From: Cetobacterium somerae
GTDB taxonomy: Bacteria; Fusobacteriota; Fusobacteriia; Fusobacteriales; Fusobacteriaceae
NCBI RefSeq assembly: GCF_022430525.1
Contig: NZ_CP092519.1
Location: 620,001-684,000, forward strand
DNA: 64,000 nt
Direction of reading: 5' to 3'
The notes below the pieces were generated by a model. That model had not been told where the DNA came from. It searched no databases and worked only from the letters and a program-made list of their open reading frames with translations. The position numbers and the translations under genes are program-made. Position 1 is the first letter of the stretch. Every line of letters begins with the position of its first letter. Below are positions 45,633-53,378 of the stretch, piece after piece.

Positions 45633-46889
45633 TGCATTCTTTTTTAAAGTTAGTTTTTCAGTTTTAAAGATAAAAGACATTCCAAAAGCTATTAAAGCTG
45701 GTATAACCCAAGGAAATCCGTGATTAGCAAGAGGAATAAAGCTTAAATCTACTTTTAACATTTCAGCTATACTGATTATTAAAGTTACTGCAACAACAGA
45801 TTTAAAGGTAAAGTGATTTTTAATACCAAAAATATTTAGTAAAATAAGAACGATAGTAACTGGATAAAGTATTACTAAAACAGGTACAGATAAACTAATT
45901 ATATAGTCTAATCCAGCAACAGAAAGTATTGTTGAAAAAATACAAATTCCAAGAGCTATTTTTTTATAAGATATTTTAAATAGTTTTGAAAACCATTCAC
46001 TAGCTAAAGCAACTAATCCTACAGAAGTTGTTAAACAAGCTGCAGCAACACAAATTCCAAAAGCTATTTTCCCAATATTTCCAAGAGTCATTTCTGCTAA
46101 AGTTAGTGTTGTTTGAGCAGTTGTAAGACCTTTTATACTACTAATTTGTGCTCCTAAATAAATTAAGCTTAAATAGATAAATCCAAGACCAATAGCAGCA
46201 ATAAATCCAGCATTACTTAAAAAAGATTTTTGTTCATTTGTATCAGTTACTCCCTTTCCTTCAAGTCCCCTAATAATTATAACTCCAAATAGAACAGAAG
46301 CTAAAGCGTCCATTGTCTGGTAACCGCTAACAAATCCATAAGAGAAAGGATTTCCATTTATTATAGAGTCAACAGGAGTTCCTAAATCGCTAGTTATTCC
46401 TAAAATAGTTATTAATGAAAGAATCAATAAGATAATAGGTGTTAAAAATTTACCTAGAATATCAGTTATACTTGATTCATTTAAAACTAAAAATAAAGTT
46501 ACTCCAAAGAAAATAACAGATGTTAACACAGCTATAATAGTAGGGTTTGAATTAGGAAATAAGGGTAAAACTCCCATTTCAAAAGTAGTTGATCCAGTTC
46601 TTGGTATAGCAAATAGAGGACCTATAACTAATATTAATATAGTAGAGTAGATTGTATTAAATTTATTTGAAACTTTATTTGCAAACTCATCTAGACTTCC
46701 AACTTTTGTGAATGCAAGAATTCCAAGTAGTGGTAAACCAATTCCAGTTAGAAAAAATCCTAGACCAGCTTCAAACCAATCTTTTCCTACAGCTACTCCA
46801 ACAGAAGGTGGGAATAGTAAATTTCCTGCTCCAAAAAACATAGAGAATAGAGCGAAACCTAAAATTAAAATTTCTTTCTTTTTATTCAT
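45630..46889 (-). CDS. brnQ: Branched-chain amino acid carrier BrnQ, copy 1
   Basis: Na+-coupled (LIVCS) transporter for leucine, isoleucine and valine, 419 residues with about 12 membrane helices. It opens KKKEILILGFALFSMFFGAGNLLFPPSVGV and has GSTTFEMGVLPLFP and YQTMDALASVLFGVIIIRGLEGKG. I start at ATG 46889. An alternative TTG at 46901 sits inside the GGAGG ribosome site. It is closely related to the second copy at 49560, which lies in the opposite orientation. Confidence 0.94.
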   Translation of the reverse strand: MNKKKEILILGFALFSMFFGAGNLLFPPSVGVAVGKDWFEAGLGFFLTGIGLPLLGILAFTKVGSLDEFANKVSNKFNTIYSTILILVIGPLFAIPRTGSTTFEMGVLPLFPNSNPTIIAVLTSVIFFGVTLFLVLNESSITDILGKFLTPIILLILSLITILGITSDLGTPVDSIINGNPFSYGFVSGYQTMDALASVLFGVIIIRGLEGKGVTDTNEQKSFLSNAGFIAAIGLGFIYLSLIYLGAQISSIKGLTTAQTTLTLAEMTLGNIGKIAFGICVAAACLTTSVGLVALASEWFSKLFKISYKKIALGICIFSTILSVAGLDYIISLSVPVLVILYPVTIVLILLNIFGIKNHFTFKSVVAVTLIISIAEMLKVDLSFIPLANHGFPWVIPALIAFGMSFIFKTEKLTLKKNA

Positions 46890-47196
46890 TGTAACCTCCA
46901 AAAAATTAGTATTATTGTAATAAAAAAATGTGTGTGTTTAAATAATTAGAAAAATTGTATCAAAAAATCAGGAAAAAATCAAGAATAAAATAATGAAAAA
47001 AAGGTATGAATGTACTAAAAAAATAGTATATAGAACAATAAAGTTTAGAAAAAAATATAAGAACCCTTTAAAAACAACAGGTTTGTTTTCCAAAAATACG
47101 AACAAAAAAATAAAAAAATTGTTATCTATTAAACAGGAAAAATAAATGTTAGGATTATTTTATAAAATATTAAGGATAAATTAAGGAGGAGTTATT
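46890..47196. other. Divergent intergenic region, brnQ copy 1 / alanine symporter
   Basis: A 307-bp AT-rich gap between divergent transporter genes. It must contain both promoters. The best guesses are weak: TTGTTA (47119-47124) with ATAAAT (47142-47147) for the plus strand, and TTGATA (46963-46958) for the minus strand. The short repeat AAAACAACAGGTTTGTTTT near 47071-47089 could fold. I see no ORF, riboswitch or strong terminator. Confidence 0.5.
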
Positions 47197-48546
47197 ATGG
47201 AAATATTGAAATCTATAATAAATGGAACTAATGCAATTTTGTGGGAAAAAAATGTGCTTGTAGTAATGCTTATTGGAATGGCTTTGTATGCTAGTTACAA
47301 AACTAAATTTATGCAAATTAGATTATTTGGAGAAATAGTAAAAACTCTAAAAGGTGAAAAAACAAATGGAGAAAAAATAAGTTCGTTAGAGGCTTTTTAT
47401 TTGGGAACAGCTTGTAGGGTAGGAGCAGGAAATATAGCTGGAGTTGTAGCAGCGATATCAATAGGAGGACCTGGTGCATTATTTTGGATGTGGATAGTGG
47501 CATTACTTGGGGCTTCAACAGCATTTGTTGAATCAGTTCTATCTGTAGTTCACAGAGAAAAAGATTCTAACGGAAATTATAAAGGTGGAACGCCTTGGGT
47601 TATAAAAAATAGATTAAAAAAGAAATGGTTAGGGATAATTTATGCAGTAGCTTCTGTGATATGTTATATAGGAGTTATTCAAGTTATGGCAAACTCTGTA
47701 ACTGAATCAGTAGTTGGAGCTTATAAATTAAATCCAACAATAATTTCAATAATATTAGCACTATTAGTTGCATTAACAATTTTCGGAAAAGGAAAAAAAG
47801 ATAAAATTGTGACAGCATTAAATAAAATTGTTCCTGTAATGGCTTTTATGTATTTAGTAGTTGTATTATATGTCCTTTTAACTAATATAACAGAAATACC
47901 AATGGTCTTTGGAAAAATATTCTCAGCAGCATTTGGAATAAATCAATTTGCAGGAGGAGCTTTGGGTGGAGCAATTATGCAAGGGGTAAGAAGAGGATTA
48001 TTTTCTAATGAGGCAGGAAGTGGCAATGGGAATTACGCAGCAGCCTTAGCAGATGTAGATGAACCTGTAAAACAGGGAATGATCCAATCGTTAAGTGTTT
48101 TTGTTGATACATTAGTTATTTGTAGTGCAACAGCCTTCGTTGTATTATTAGCAAATGATTCTGGTTTAAGTGATTTAAATGGAATGGTACTATTCCAAGA
48201 AGCTTTAAAGAGTCATATTGGCTGGATAGGAATACCTTTTACAGTAGTAATCTTATTTTTCTTTTCTTTTAGCACAATACTTGGAGTTACTTTTTATGGA
48301 AGAAATGCATTGCAATTTATTAGTGAAAATCCTAAAGTAAATACATGTTATCAATTAATAGTTGTGTGGATGGTTTATATTGGTGGAGTTGAGCAAAATT
48401 ATTTTGTCTGGTCTTTAGCTGATTTTGGATTAGGATTAATGACTGTAATTAATATTGTAGCGATAGCTCCGCTAATAAACGAAAGTATTGTATATTTAGA
48501 AAAATACGAGCAAAAATTAAAGGGATATGCTAAAATAAACCCATAA
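47197..48546 (+). CDS. Alanine:cation symporter (AGCS family)
   Basis: A 449-residue Na+/alanine (or glycine) symporter with about 10-11 membrane helices. The family signature is GVVAAISIGGPGALFWMWIVALLGASTAFVES-type region (residues 85-117) preceded by GTACRVGAGNIAG, with the later GVRRGLFSNEAGSGNGNYAAA. Substrate is inferred from the family. The strong AAGGAGGAG ribosome site is followed 8 nt later by ATG. A WYL regulator gene follows 30 nt downstream. Confidence 0.93.
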   Translation: MEILKSIINGTNAILWEKNVLVVMLIGMALYASYKTKFMQIRLFGEIVKTLKGEKTNGEKISSLEAFYLGTACRVGAGNIAGVVAAISIGGPGALFWMWIVALLGASTAFVESVLSVVHREKDSNGNYKGGTPWVIKNRLKKKWLGIIYAVASVICYIGVIQVMANSVTESVVGAYKLNPTIISIILALLVALTIFGKGKKDKIVTALNKIVPVMAFMYLVVVLYVLLTNITEIPMVFGKIFSAAFGINQFAGGALGGAIMQGVRRGLFSNEAGSGNGNYAAALADVDEPVKQGMIQSLSVFVDTLVICSATAFVVLLANDSGLSDLNGMVLFQEALKSHIGWIGIPFTVVILFFFSFSTILGVTFYGRNALQFISENPKVNTCYQLIVVWMVYIGGVEQNYFVWSLADFGLGLMTVINIVAIAPLINESIVYLEKYEQKLKGYAKINP

Positions 48547-48576
48547 ATTATTATAGAGTTATGGGGGAACTGAAGT

Positions 48577-49431
48577 ATGAAAAAAGTAAGGGTTACAGTT
48601 TCAGAAGACATTTGGAGACTTTTAAAAAAAGATTCAGAAGAGTTTGGAATAAACAATAATAAATTATGTAATTTTATTTTAGATAAATTTAAATACACTA
48701 AAAAATTTGATATTGATAAGTTTATAGAGCCTCAAGGAAGACCTTTAAAAAAAGTTATACAATTTGACTTAAATGTAGCTAATAAAGGTATATATTATGA
48801 TATTTTAAAGGCAAATGATGTAGAGATAGAAGCTGAATTTTTTAGAGATCTTTTTGAAATATACTCATCACAATTTAAGTATCAACGAGAAATCTTTATA
48901 TTTCAAGATACTTACAAAATAGTTTTAGAAGCTATAAAAAATAAATCAAAAATGAGAATACTTTATATGGAAGATAATTTAATAATATCTCCATATTTTA
49001 TAAAAAGAGAGGATCAAGGAGATGAAAATTTTATATTTGCTTATGATGATGAGAATAAAATTTATAGAAGCGTAAAATTAAAAGATGTTGTCATTTTAGG
49101 TGTGTTAAACGAAAAAATTCAAATTAGAGATAAAAAATATATTGAAAATATGAGAAAAAATTTTGATCCATTTTTAGGAGAAAGATTATTAATAAAAGCT
49201 ATTTTTACTCCAATAGGAGAGAGTATGTTAAAAAGTTTTACTAACTATAAACCTAAACTTATAAAAAAAGATGAGAATATCTATCAGTTTGAAATGACTT
49301 TAGAGAATGCCAAGTTTTACTTTGCTTCTTTTCTAAAAGAAGTTACAATAATAGAGCCACAAAAATTAAGAGATGAACTAAGAAGTTCTTTTTTACAAGC
49401 ATATAAAATTTATGATGATAAAAAAAATTAA
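48577..49431 (+). CDS. WYL-domain transcriptional regulator with ribbon-helix-helix-like N-terminus
   Basis: A 284-residue cytoplasmic protein. The first 45 residues (KVRVTVSEDIWRLLKKDSEEFGINNNKLCNFILDKF) look like a ribbon-helix-helix DNA-binding unit instead of the HTH usual for WYL proteins. Residues about 125-195 fit a WYL ligand-sensing domain (KSKMRILYMEDNLIISPYFIKRE and IYRSVKLKDVVILGVL), followed by a WYL C-terminal extension. It probably controls neighbouring transporter genes, which is inference. GGGGAAC precedes the ATG as a weak ribosome site. Confidence 0.7.
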   Translation: MKKVRVTVSEDIWRLLKKDSEEFGINNNKLCNFILDKFKYTKKFDIDKFIEPQGRPLKKVIQFDLNVANKGIYYDILKANDVEIEAEFFRDLFEIYSSQFKYQREIFIFQDTYKIVLEAIKNKSKMRILYMEDNLIISPYFIKREDQGDENFIFAYDDENKIYRSVKLKDVVILGVLNEKIQIRDKKYIENMRKNFDPFLGERLLIKAIFTPIGESMLKSFTNYKPKLIKKDENIYQFEMTLENAKFYFASFLKEVTIIEPQKLRDELRSSFLQAYKIYDDKKN

Positions 49432-49436
49432 AAAAC

Positions 49437-49465
49437 TTGAAAAAGTAAAAAAAAAGTGTTATTAT
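49437..49465 (+). promoter_or_regulatory. Promoter ahead of brnQ copy 2
   Basis: TTGAAA (49437-49442), 17 bp, then TATTAT (49460-49465). It starts 5 bp after the WYL stop codon, so brnQ copy 2 can be transcribed independently. The terminator hairpin lies just downstream of the expected start site. Confidence 0.65.
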
Positions 49466-49494
49466 TTACAAAAATTAAAATTAATTATCAAAAT

Positions 49495-49527
49495 AAAGGC
49501 AATCTTTTCTAAATAGGTTGCCTTTTT
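49495..49527 (+). terminator. Terminator/attenuator hairpin ahead of brnQ copy 2
   Basis: AAAGGCAA (49495-49502) and TTGCCTTT (49518-49525) form an 8-bp stem followed by Ts. It may simply end the WYL transcript, but it lies after the brnQ promoter, so it would also attenuate that gene. Confidence 0.7.
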
Positions 49528-49559
49528 AATAATATTTATTTTATATGGGGAGGAAAAGA

Positions 49560-50792
49560 ATGAATAAAAGAAAAGAGATTTTAGTTTTGGGCTTGGCATT
49601 ATTTTCGATGTTTTTTGGGGCGGGGAATTTATTATTTCCACCATCTCTTGGAGTAGCGGTTGGGCAAAGTTGGCTTATAGCAGGAATTGGATTTTTTATA
49701 ACTGGAGTTGGGTTACCATTACTTGGAATTCTTGCTTTTACAAAAGGTGGAAGTTTAGATGAGTTTGCAAGTAAAGTTTCTAAAAAATTTAATACAGCAT
49801 ATTTAACAACATTAATTTTAGTAATTGGACCACTATTTGCAATTCCAAGAACGGGATCAACTACTTTTGAAATGGGAGTATTACCACTAATAGAAGGGAT
49901 AGATCCTAAAATAGCTGCAATAGCTTGTTCTGTTATATTTTTCGGGATAACATTATTTTTAGTTTTAAATGAATCTAAAGTAACGGATGTTTTAGGAAAA
50001 TTTCTAACACCAATTATATTAATAATTTTAGCTTTAATAACAATCTTTGGAATTTTAAATCCAATTGGGCAACCTGTGGCAAGTGTAATAGAAGGAAGTC
50101 AATTTTCATATGGATTTATAAATGGTTATCAAACAATGGATGCATTAGCTTCAGTTTTATTTGGTGTAATAATAGTAAAAGGATTAGAAGGAAAAGGTGT
50201 TACGGATTCTAAAGAACAAAAAGTTTTTTTAACTGGAGCAGGATTTATAGCAGCATTAGGATTAGGACTAATATATTTTAGCTTAATTTACCTAGGAGCT
50301 CAAATTAGCAGTATACAAAATTTGTCCACAGCTCAAACAGCGCTAATGGTAGCTGAATTAACATTAGGAAGTTCAGGAAAGATTGCATTTGGTATTTGTG
50401 TAGCAGCAGCATGTTTAACAACTTCTGTAGGATTAACAGCATTGGTGAGTGATTGGTTTTCAAAGTTAACAAATGTATCATATAAAAAAGTAGCTATTAT
50501 AACATGTATATTTTCAGCAATATTAGCAGTGGCAGGTTTAGACTATATCATAAGTTTAGCTGTACCAGTTTTAGTAATTCTTTATCCAGTTACTATTGTA
50601 TTGATTGTTTTAAATATTTTTGGAGTTGAAAATAGAAATTGTTTTGCCTTTGCAACGATAATTACTTTAATTATAAGTATTTTAGAAGTTTTAAAAGTAA
50701 ACTTATCATTTATACCTTTGTCAAATTTAGGTTTTGCATGGATTATTCCAGCAATAATTGCCTTTTTAATTGGAAAAGTTATAAAAAATTAA
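49560..50792 (+). CDS. brnQ: Branched-chain amino acid carrier BrnQ, copy 2
   Basis: A 410-residue LIVCS-family carrier. It shares long identical stretches with copy 1 at 45630: AGNLLFPPS, GPLFAIPRTGSTTFEMGVLPL, GYQTMDALASVLFGVI and CVAAACLTTSVGL. I start at ATG 49560 because GGGGAGG lies 7 nt upstream. The earlier ATG at 49545 would place the ribosome site inside the coding region. The two paralogs probably differ in regulation or substrate preference. Confidence 0.94.
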   Translation: MNKRKEILVLGLALFSMFFGAGNLLFPPSLGVAVGQSWLIAGIGFFITGVGLPLLGILAFTKGGSLDEFASKVSKKFNTAYLTTLILVIGPLFAIPRTGSTTFEMGVLPLIEGIDPKIAAIACSVIFFGITLFLVLNESKVTDVLGKFLTPIILIILALITIFGILNPIGQPVASVIEGSQFSYGFINGYQTMDALASVLFGVIIVKGLEGKGVTDSKEQKVFLTGAGFIAALGLGLIYFSLIYLGAQISSIQNLSTAQTALMVAELTLGSSGKIAFGICVAAACLTTSVGLTALVSDWFSKLTNVSYKKVAIITCIFSAILAVAGLDYIISLAVPVLVILYPVTIVLIVLNIFGVENRNCFAFATIITLIISILEVLKVNLSFIPLSNLGFAWIIPAIIAFLIGKVIKN

Positions 50793-50832
50793 CTAGAAAG
50801 TTTGTTTGTATATACTTAATATATTAAAATAG

Positions 50833-50863
50833 AACTCAATCATATTTTGATTGAGTTTTTTTA
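50833..50863 (+). terminator. Terminator after brnQ copy 2
   Basis: AACTCAATCA (50833-50842) and TGATTGAGTT (50848-50857) form a perfect 10-bp stem with a 5-nt loop and a T-run. Confidence 0.93.
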
Positions 50864-50871
50864 ATATTATC

Positions 50872-50900
50872 TTGAAAAAAAAGGATAAAGGGTGTATAAT
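50872..50900 (+). promoter_or_regulatory. Promoter of the formate/nitrite transporter
   Basis: TTGAAA (50872-50877), 17 bp, TATAAT (50895-50900), 35 bp before the GTG start. Confidence 0.82.
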
Positions 50901-50935
50901 CTCAAACTGTATGAAAAAAAATCAGGAGGGAAAAA

Positions 50936-51697
50936 GTGAAGGTTTATTTAACAAACAAAGAAACAACAGAGCAAGTTCTTCTTTTAGGAGAGAATAAGGG
51001 ACATTACTCGTTTACTAAAACTACTTTACTAGGATTTATGGGAGGAGTATACATAGCACTTTCAGCTTTAGGAAATTTAATAGCTAACTTTACTGTAGGT
51101 GGAGGCGCTGGAAAATTTATAGGAGCAGCTGTTTTCCCAACAGGATTAATGCTTGTTGTATTGGTAGGAGGATCATTATTTACAGGAGACTGTTTGGGAT
51201 TGCTAGCTTTTACTAAGGGAAAAGTAGAAAAAACAACATATACAAGAAATTTATGTGCAGTATGGATAGGGAATTTTTTAGGATCAATATTTATAGCGTA
51301 TGTGTCTTACTTAGCAGGAAATTATTCATCACCAGAATTTTCTAAATATGTAGTTGGAGTTGCAGAACATAAAGTTCATCTTACATTTACAGAAGCAGTA
51401 GCAAGTGGATTTTTATGTAACGTATTAGTTGCTATTGGTGTATGGTTTGCTTTAGCGGCAAAAGATTTAGCAGGAAAAATATTAGCTATTTGGTTTCCAA
51501 TAATGTTATTTATCTTAGGAGGATTCCAACACGTGGTTGCTAACATGTACTATGTAAGTATAGGGAAAATACTGATGTCAACAGTATACTCACCAAGTGA
51601 AATGGCAATTCACTTTTTAGCTGTTACAATTGGAAACTTTTTATCTGGAGCATTATTCTTACCGTTAATATATAAAAAATTATATATGAATGATTAA
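50936..51697 (+). CDS. Formate/nitrite transporter family channel
   Basis: A 253-residue membrane protein of the FNT pentameric channel family, six hydrophobic helices. It has FMGGVYIALSALGNLIAN, FPTGLMLVVLVGGSLFTGDC and AVWIGNFLGSIFIA, followed by GFLCNVLVAIGVWFALAAKDLAGKI and the histidine segment GGFQHVVANMYYV typical of formate channels. It starts at GTG behind AGGAGGG. Formate export fits a fermenter. Nitrite or hydrosulfide are alternatives. Confidence 0.92.
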   Translation: MKVYLTNKETTEQVLLLGENKGHYSFTKTTLLGFMGGVYIALSALGNLIANFTVGGGAGKFIGAAVFPTGLMLVVLVGGSLFTGDCLGLLAFTKGKVEKTTYTRNLCAVWIGNFLGSIFIAYVSYLAGNYSSPEFSKYVVGVAEHKVHLTFTEAVASGFLCNVLVAIGVWFALAAKDLAGKILAIWFPIMLFILGGFQHVVANMYYVSIGKILMSTVYSPSEMAIHFLAVTIGNFLSGALFLPLIYKKLYMND

Positions 51698-51703
51698 TTA
51701 AAA

Positions 51704-51738
51704 AGGAGTAGAAATTTAATTTCTACTCCTTAATTTTT
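51704..51738. terminator. Bidirectional terminator, FNT / SDR
   Basis: AGGAGTAGAAA (51704-51714) and TTTCTACTCCT (51720-51730) form a perfect 11-bp stem with a 5-nt loop between convergent genes, T-rich on the plus side and A-rich on the other. Confidence 0.93.
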
Positions 51739-52511
51739 TATTTTTTTCTATGAACAGTTCTTCCATCAGCTTGATGATTAGGTGTCATTGCAATTTCTGT
51801 TAATTGTATATTTTCAGGAAGACTAGTAGCATAAATAACAACATTTGCTACATCGTCGGGAGTTAAGGCATCGATACCTTTATATGTATTATTAGCCTTT
51901 TCAAGATCTCCTTTAAATCTTACTTTACTAAATTCTGTTTCAACTAAACCTGGTTTGATATTAGTAACTCTGATATTTGAATCAACTAAATCAATTCTTA
52001 AACCATCGGAAAAAGTTTTAACAGCAGCTTTAGAAGCACAATAAATTGCTCCACCTGCATAAGCAGCATCCCCAGCGATAGAACCGATATTAACAACATA
52101 TCCAGAGTTATTTTTTAACATTAAAGGAACTATAGCACTTGTAACATAAAGCATTCCTTTAATATTAGTATCAATAACAGTGTCGATATCTGTAGGAGAG
52201 GCTAGATAAACTTTGTCTAGACCTAAAGCTAATCCAGCATTATTGATTAAAATGTCAATTTTTTTAAAAGACTCAGGTAAAGATTTTACCTTATCTTCAA
52301 CATCTTTGCTATTACGCACATCAATAACTAAAGTATGAACTCTTATACCATATTTTCTAATTAATTCTTCTTTTAAAGAATCAAGTAAATCGGAACTTCT
52401 AGCAGTTAAAATTAGGTTTGCACCTTTTTCTGCATACGCTAAAGCACAACTTCTTCCAATACCTTTTGTTGCTCCAGTAATAAAAATAGTCTTACCGTAT
52501 AAATTGTTCAT
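51738..52511 (-). CDS. Short-chain dehydrogenase/reductase (YdfG-like)
   Basis: A 257-residue classical SDR. The cofactor site is FITGATKGIGRSCA, NNAGLAL follows, and the catalytic residues are in NIGSIAGDAAYAGGAIYCASKAAV. KPGLVETEFS precedes the substrate lid. YdfG-like enzymes oxidise L-allo-threonine or serine or reduce malonic semialdehyde, but the substrate here is unproven. It is the last gene of the minus-strand operon with aroK, DUF1904 and the M16 peptidase. Confidence 0.88.
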   Translation of the reverse strand: MNNLYGKTIFITGATKGIGRSCALAYAEKGANLILTARSSDLLDSLKEELIRKYGIRVHTLVIDVRNSKDVEDKVKSLPESFKKIDILINNAGLALGLDKVYLASPTDIDTVIDTNIKGMLYVTSAIVPLMLKNNSGYVVNIGSIAGDAAYAGGAIYCASKAAVKTFSDGLRIDLVDSNIRVTNIKPGLVETEFSKVRFKGDLEKANNTYKGIDALTPDDVANVVIYATSLPENIQLTEIAMTPNHQADGRTVHRKK

Positions 52512-52523
52512 AGAAAAACCCCC

Positions 52524-53042
52524 TTAGCTTAATATATAAGCATTTTTTATTTTTTCAACACTATCATAAATATTTGTGTTTGAATCTATTTTAATTGAAA
52601 AATCAGAAGATATTTTGTACAATGTTTGTCTTTTATCGTACAAGTCTTGTATTGTTTGTAACATGTCTTCTGAGTTTGTAAGAAGTGGTCTAGTTTTACT
52701 TCTTTTCACTCGTTCGTAAATAGTATTAACATCACAATCTAAATAAACAACAAAAGAAGTGGATTTTAGATTTTTAATATTAACATTATCAATAATTGCT
52801 CCACCACCAGTGGAAATAACTATATTGTTATCTTTAGATTCTTCTTCAATAATAGATCTTTCTAAATCTCTAAAATATTTTTCTCCATGCTCTTCAAATA
52901 TTTCAGGAATAGTTCTTTTTTCCTTCATAGATATGCAACGATCAATATCTATGAATTTCATATCTAGGCTTCTAGCTAGAATTCTACCTATAGTAGTTTT
53001 TCCACTTCCCATAAAACCTATAAGAGCGATATTAGCTTTCAT
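52524..53042 (-). CDS. aroK: Shikimate kinase
   Basis: Phosphorylates shikimate in the chorismate pathway. The 172-residue P-loop kinase has IGFMGSGKTTIGRILA at the N-terminus, FIDIDRCISMKEKRTIPEIFEEHGEKYFRDLE with the shikimate-binding Asp/Arg, VISTGGGAI, and the lid arginines in SKTRPLL. It lies 5 nt after the DUF1904 gene. No other aro genes are nearby. Confidence 0.95.
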   Translation of the reverse strand: MKANIALIGFMGSGKTTIGRILARSLDMKFIDIDRCISMKEKRTIPEIFEEHGEKYFRDLERSIIEEESKDNNIVISTGGGAIIDNVNIKNLKSTSFVVYLDCDVNTIYERVKRSKTRPLLTNSEDMLQTIQDLYDKRQTLYKISSDFSIKIDSNTNIYDSVEKIKNAYILS

Positions 53043-53047
53043 AAAAA

Positions 53048-53377
53048 TTAAAAATGTTCCCCATTATCATAATAATTTGAACCTTCAAGGGGATAGAAGA
53101 TAACAGTAGTATCGTTGTTGTTTGTTAATTTTTTACAAAATTTTGTGATGAAATCTGCAACAATATTTTTAGTTTCTTGTCCTCTGTCAAACCAAGCAAC
53201 ATCAACAAAAGTATAACCAGGAACGATTGCTCCATCGAAAATATACTCAGTTTCAGTATGCTCAATAGTAAACCAAGTTCTATCACATTGTACAATTGAA
53301 GTAAGTCCATCAATTAATTCTTTACTATTTTCAATTAAACTTTTTTTATCAATACCTCTAAATTTTAAATGTGGCAT
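53048..53377 (-). CDS. DUF1904 family protein (tautomerase-like)
   Basis: A 109-residue protein starting MPHLKFRGIDKKSLIENSKELIDGL, the conserved opening of DUF1904 proteins. The short beta-alpha-beta unit with an N-terminal proline after Met resembles the 4-oxalocrotonate tautomerase fold, and TWFTIEHTETEY and VDVAWFDRGQE continue that pattern. Function is unknown. It lies between the M16 peptidase (1-nt gap) and aroK. Confidence 0.72.
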   Translation of the reverse strand: MPHLKFRGIDKKSLIENSKELIDGLTSIVQCDRTWFTIEHTETEYIFDGAIVPGYTFVDVAWFDRGQETKNIVADFITKFCKKLTNNNDTTVIFYPLEGSNYYDNGEHF

Positions 53378-53378
53378 T

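Noticed and set aside
47071..47089. Short repeat AAAACAACAGGTTTGTTTT as a terminator or attenuator
   Set aside because: Pairing is imperfect, there is no T-run at the right place, and there is no upstream gene on that strand to terminate.
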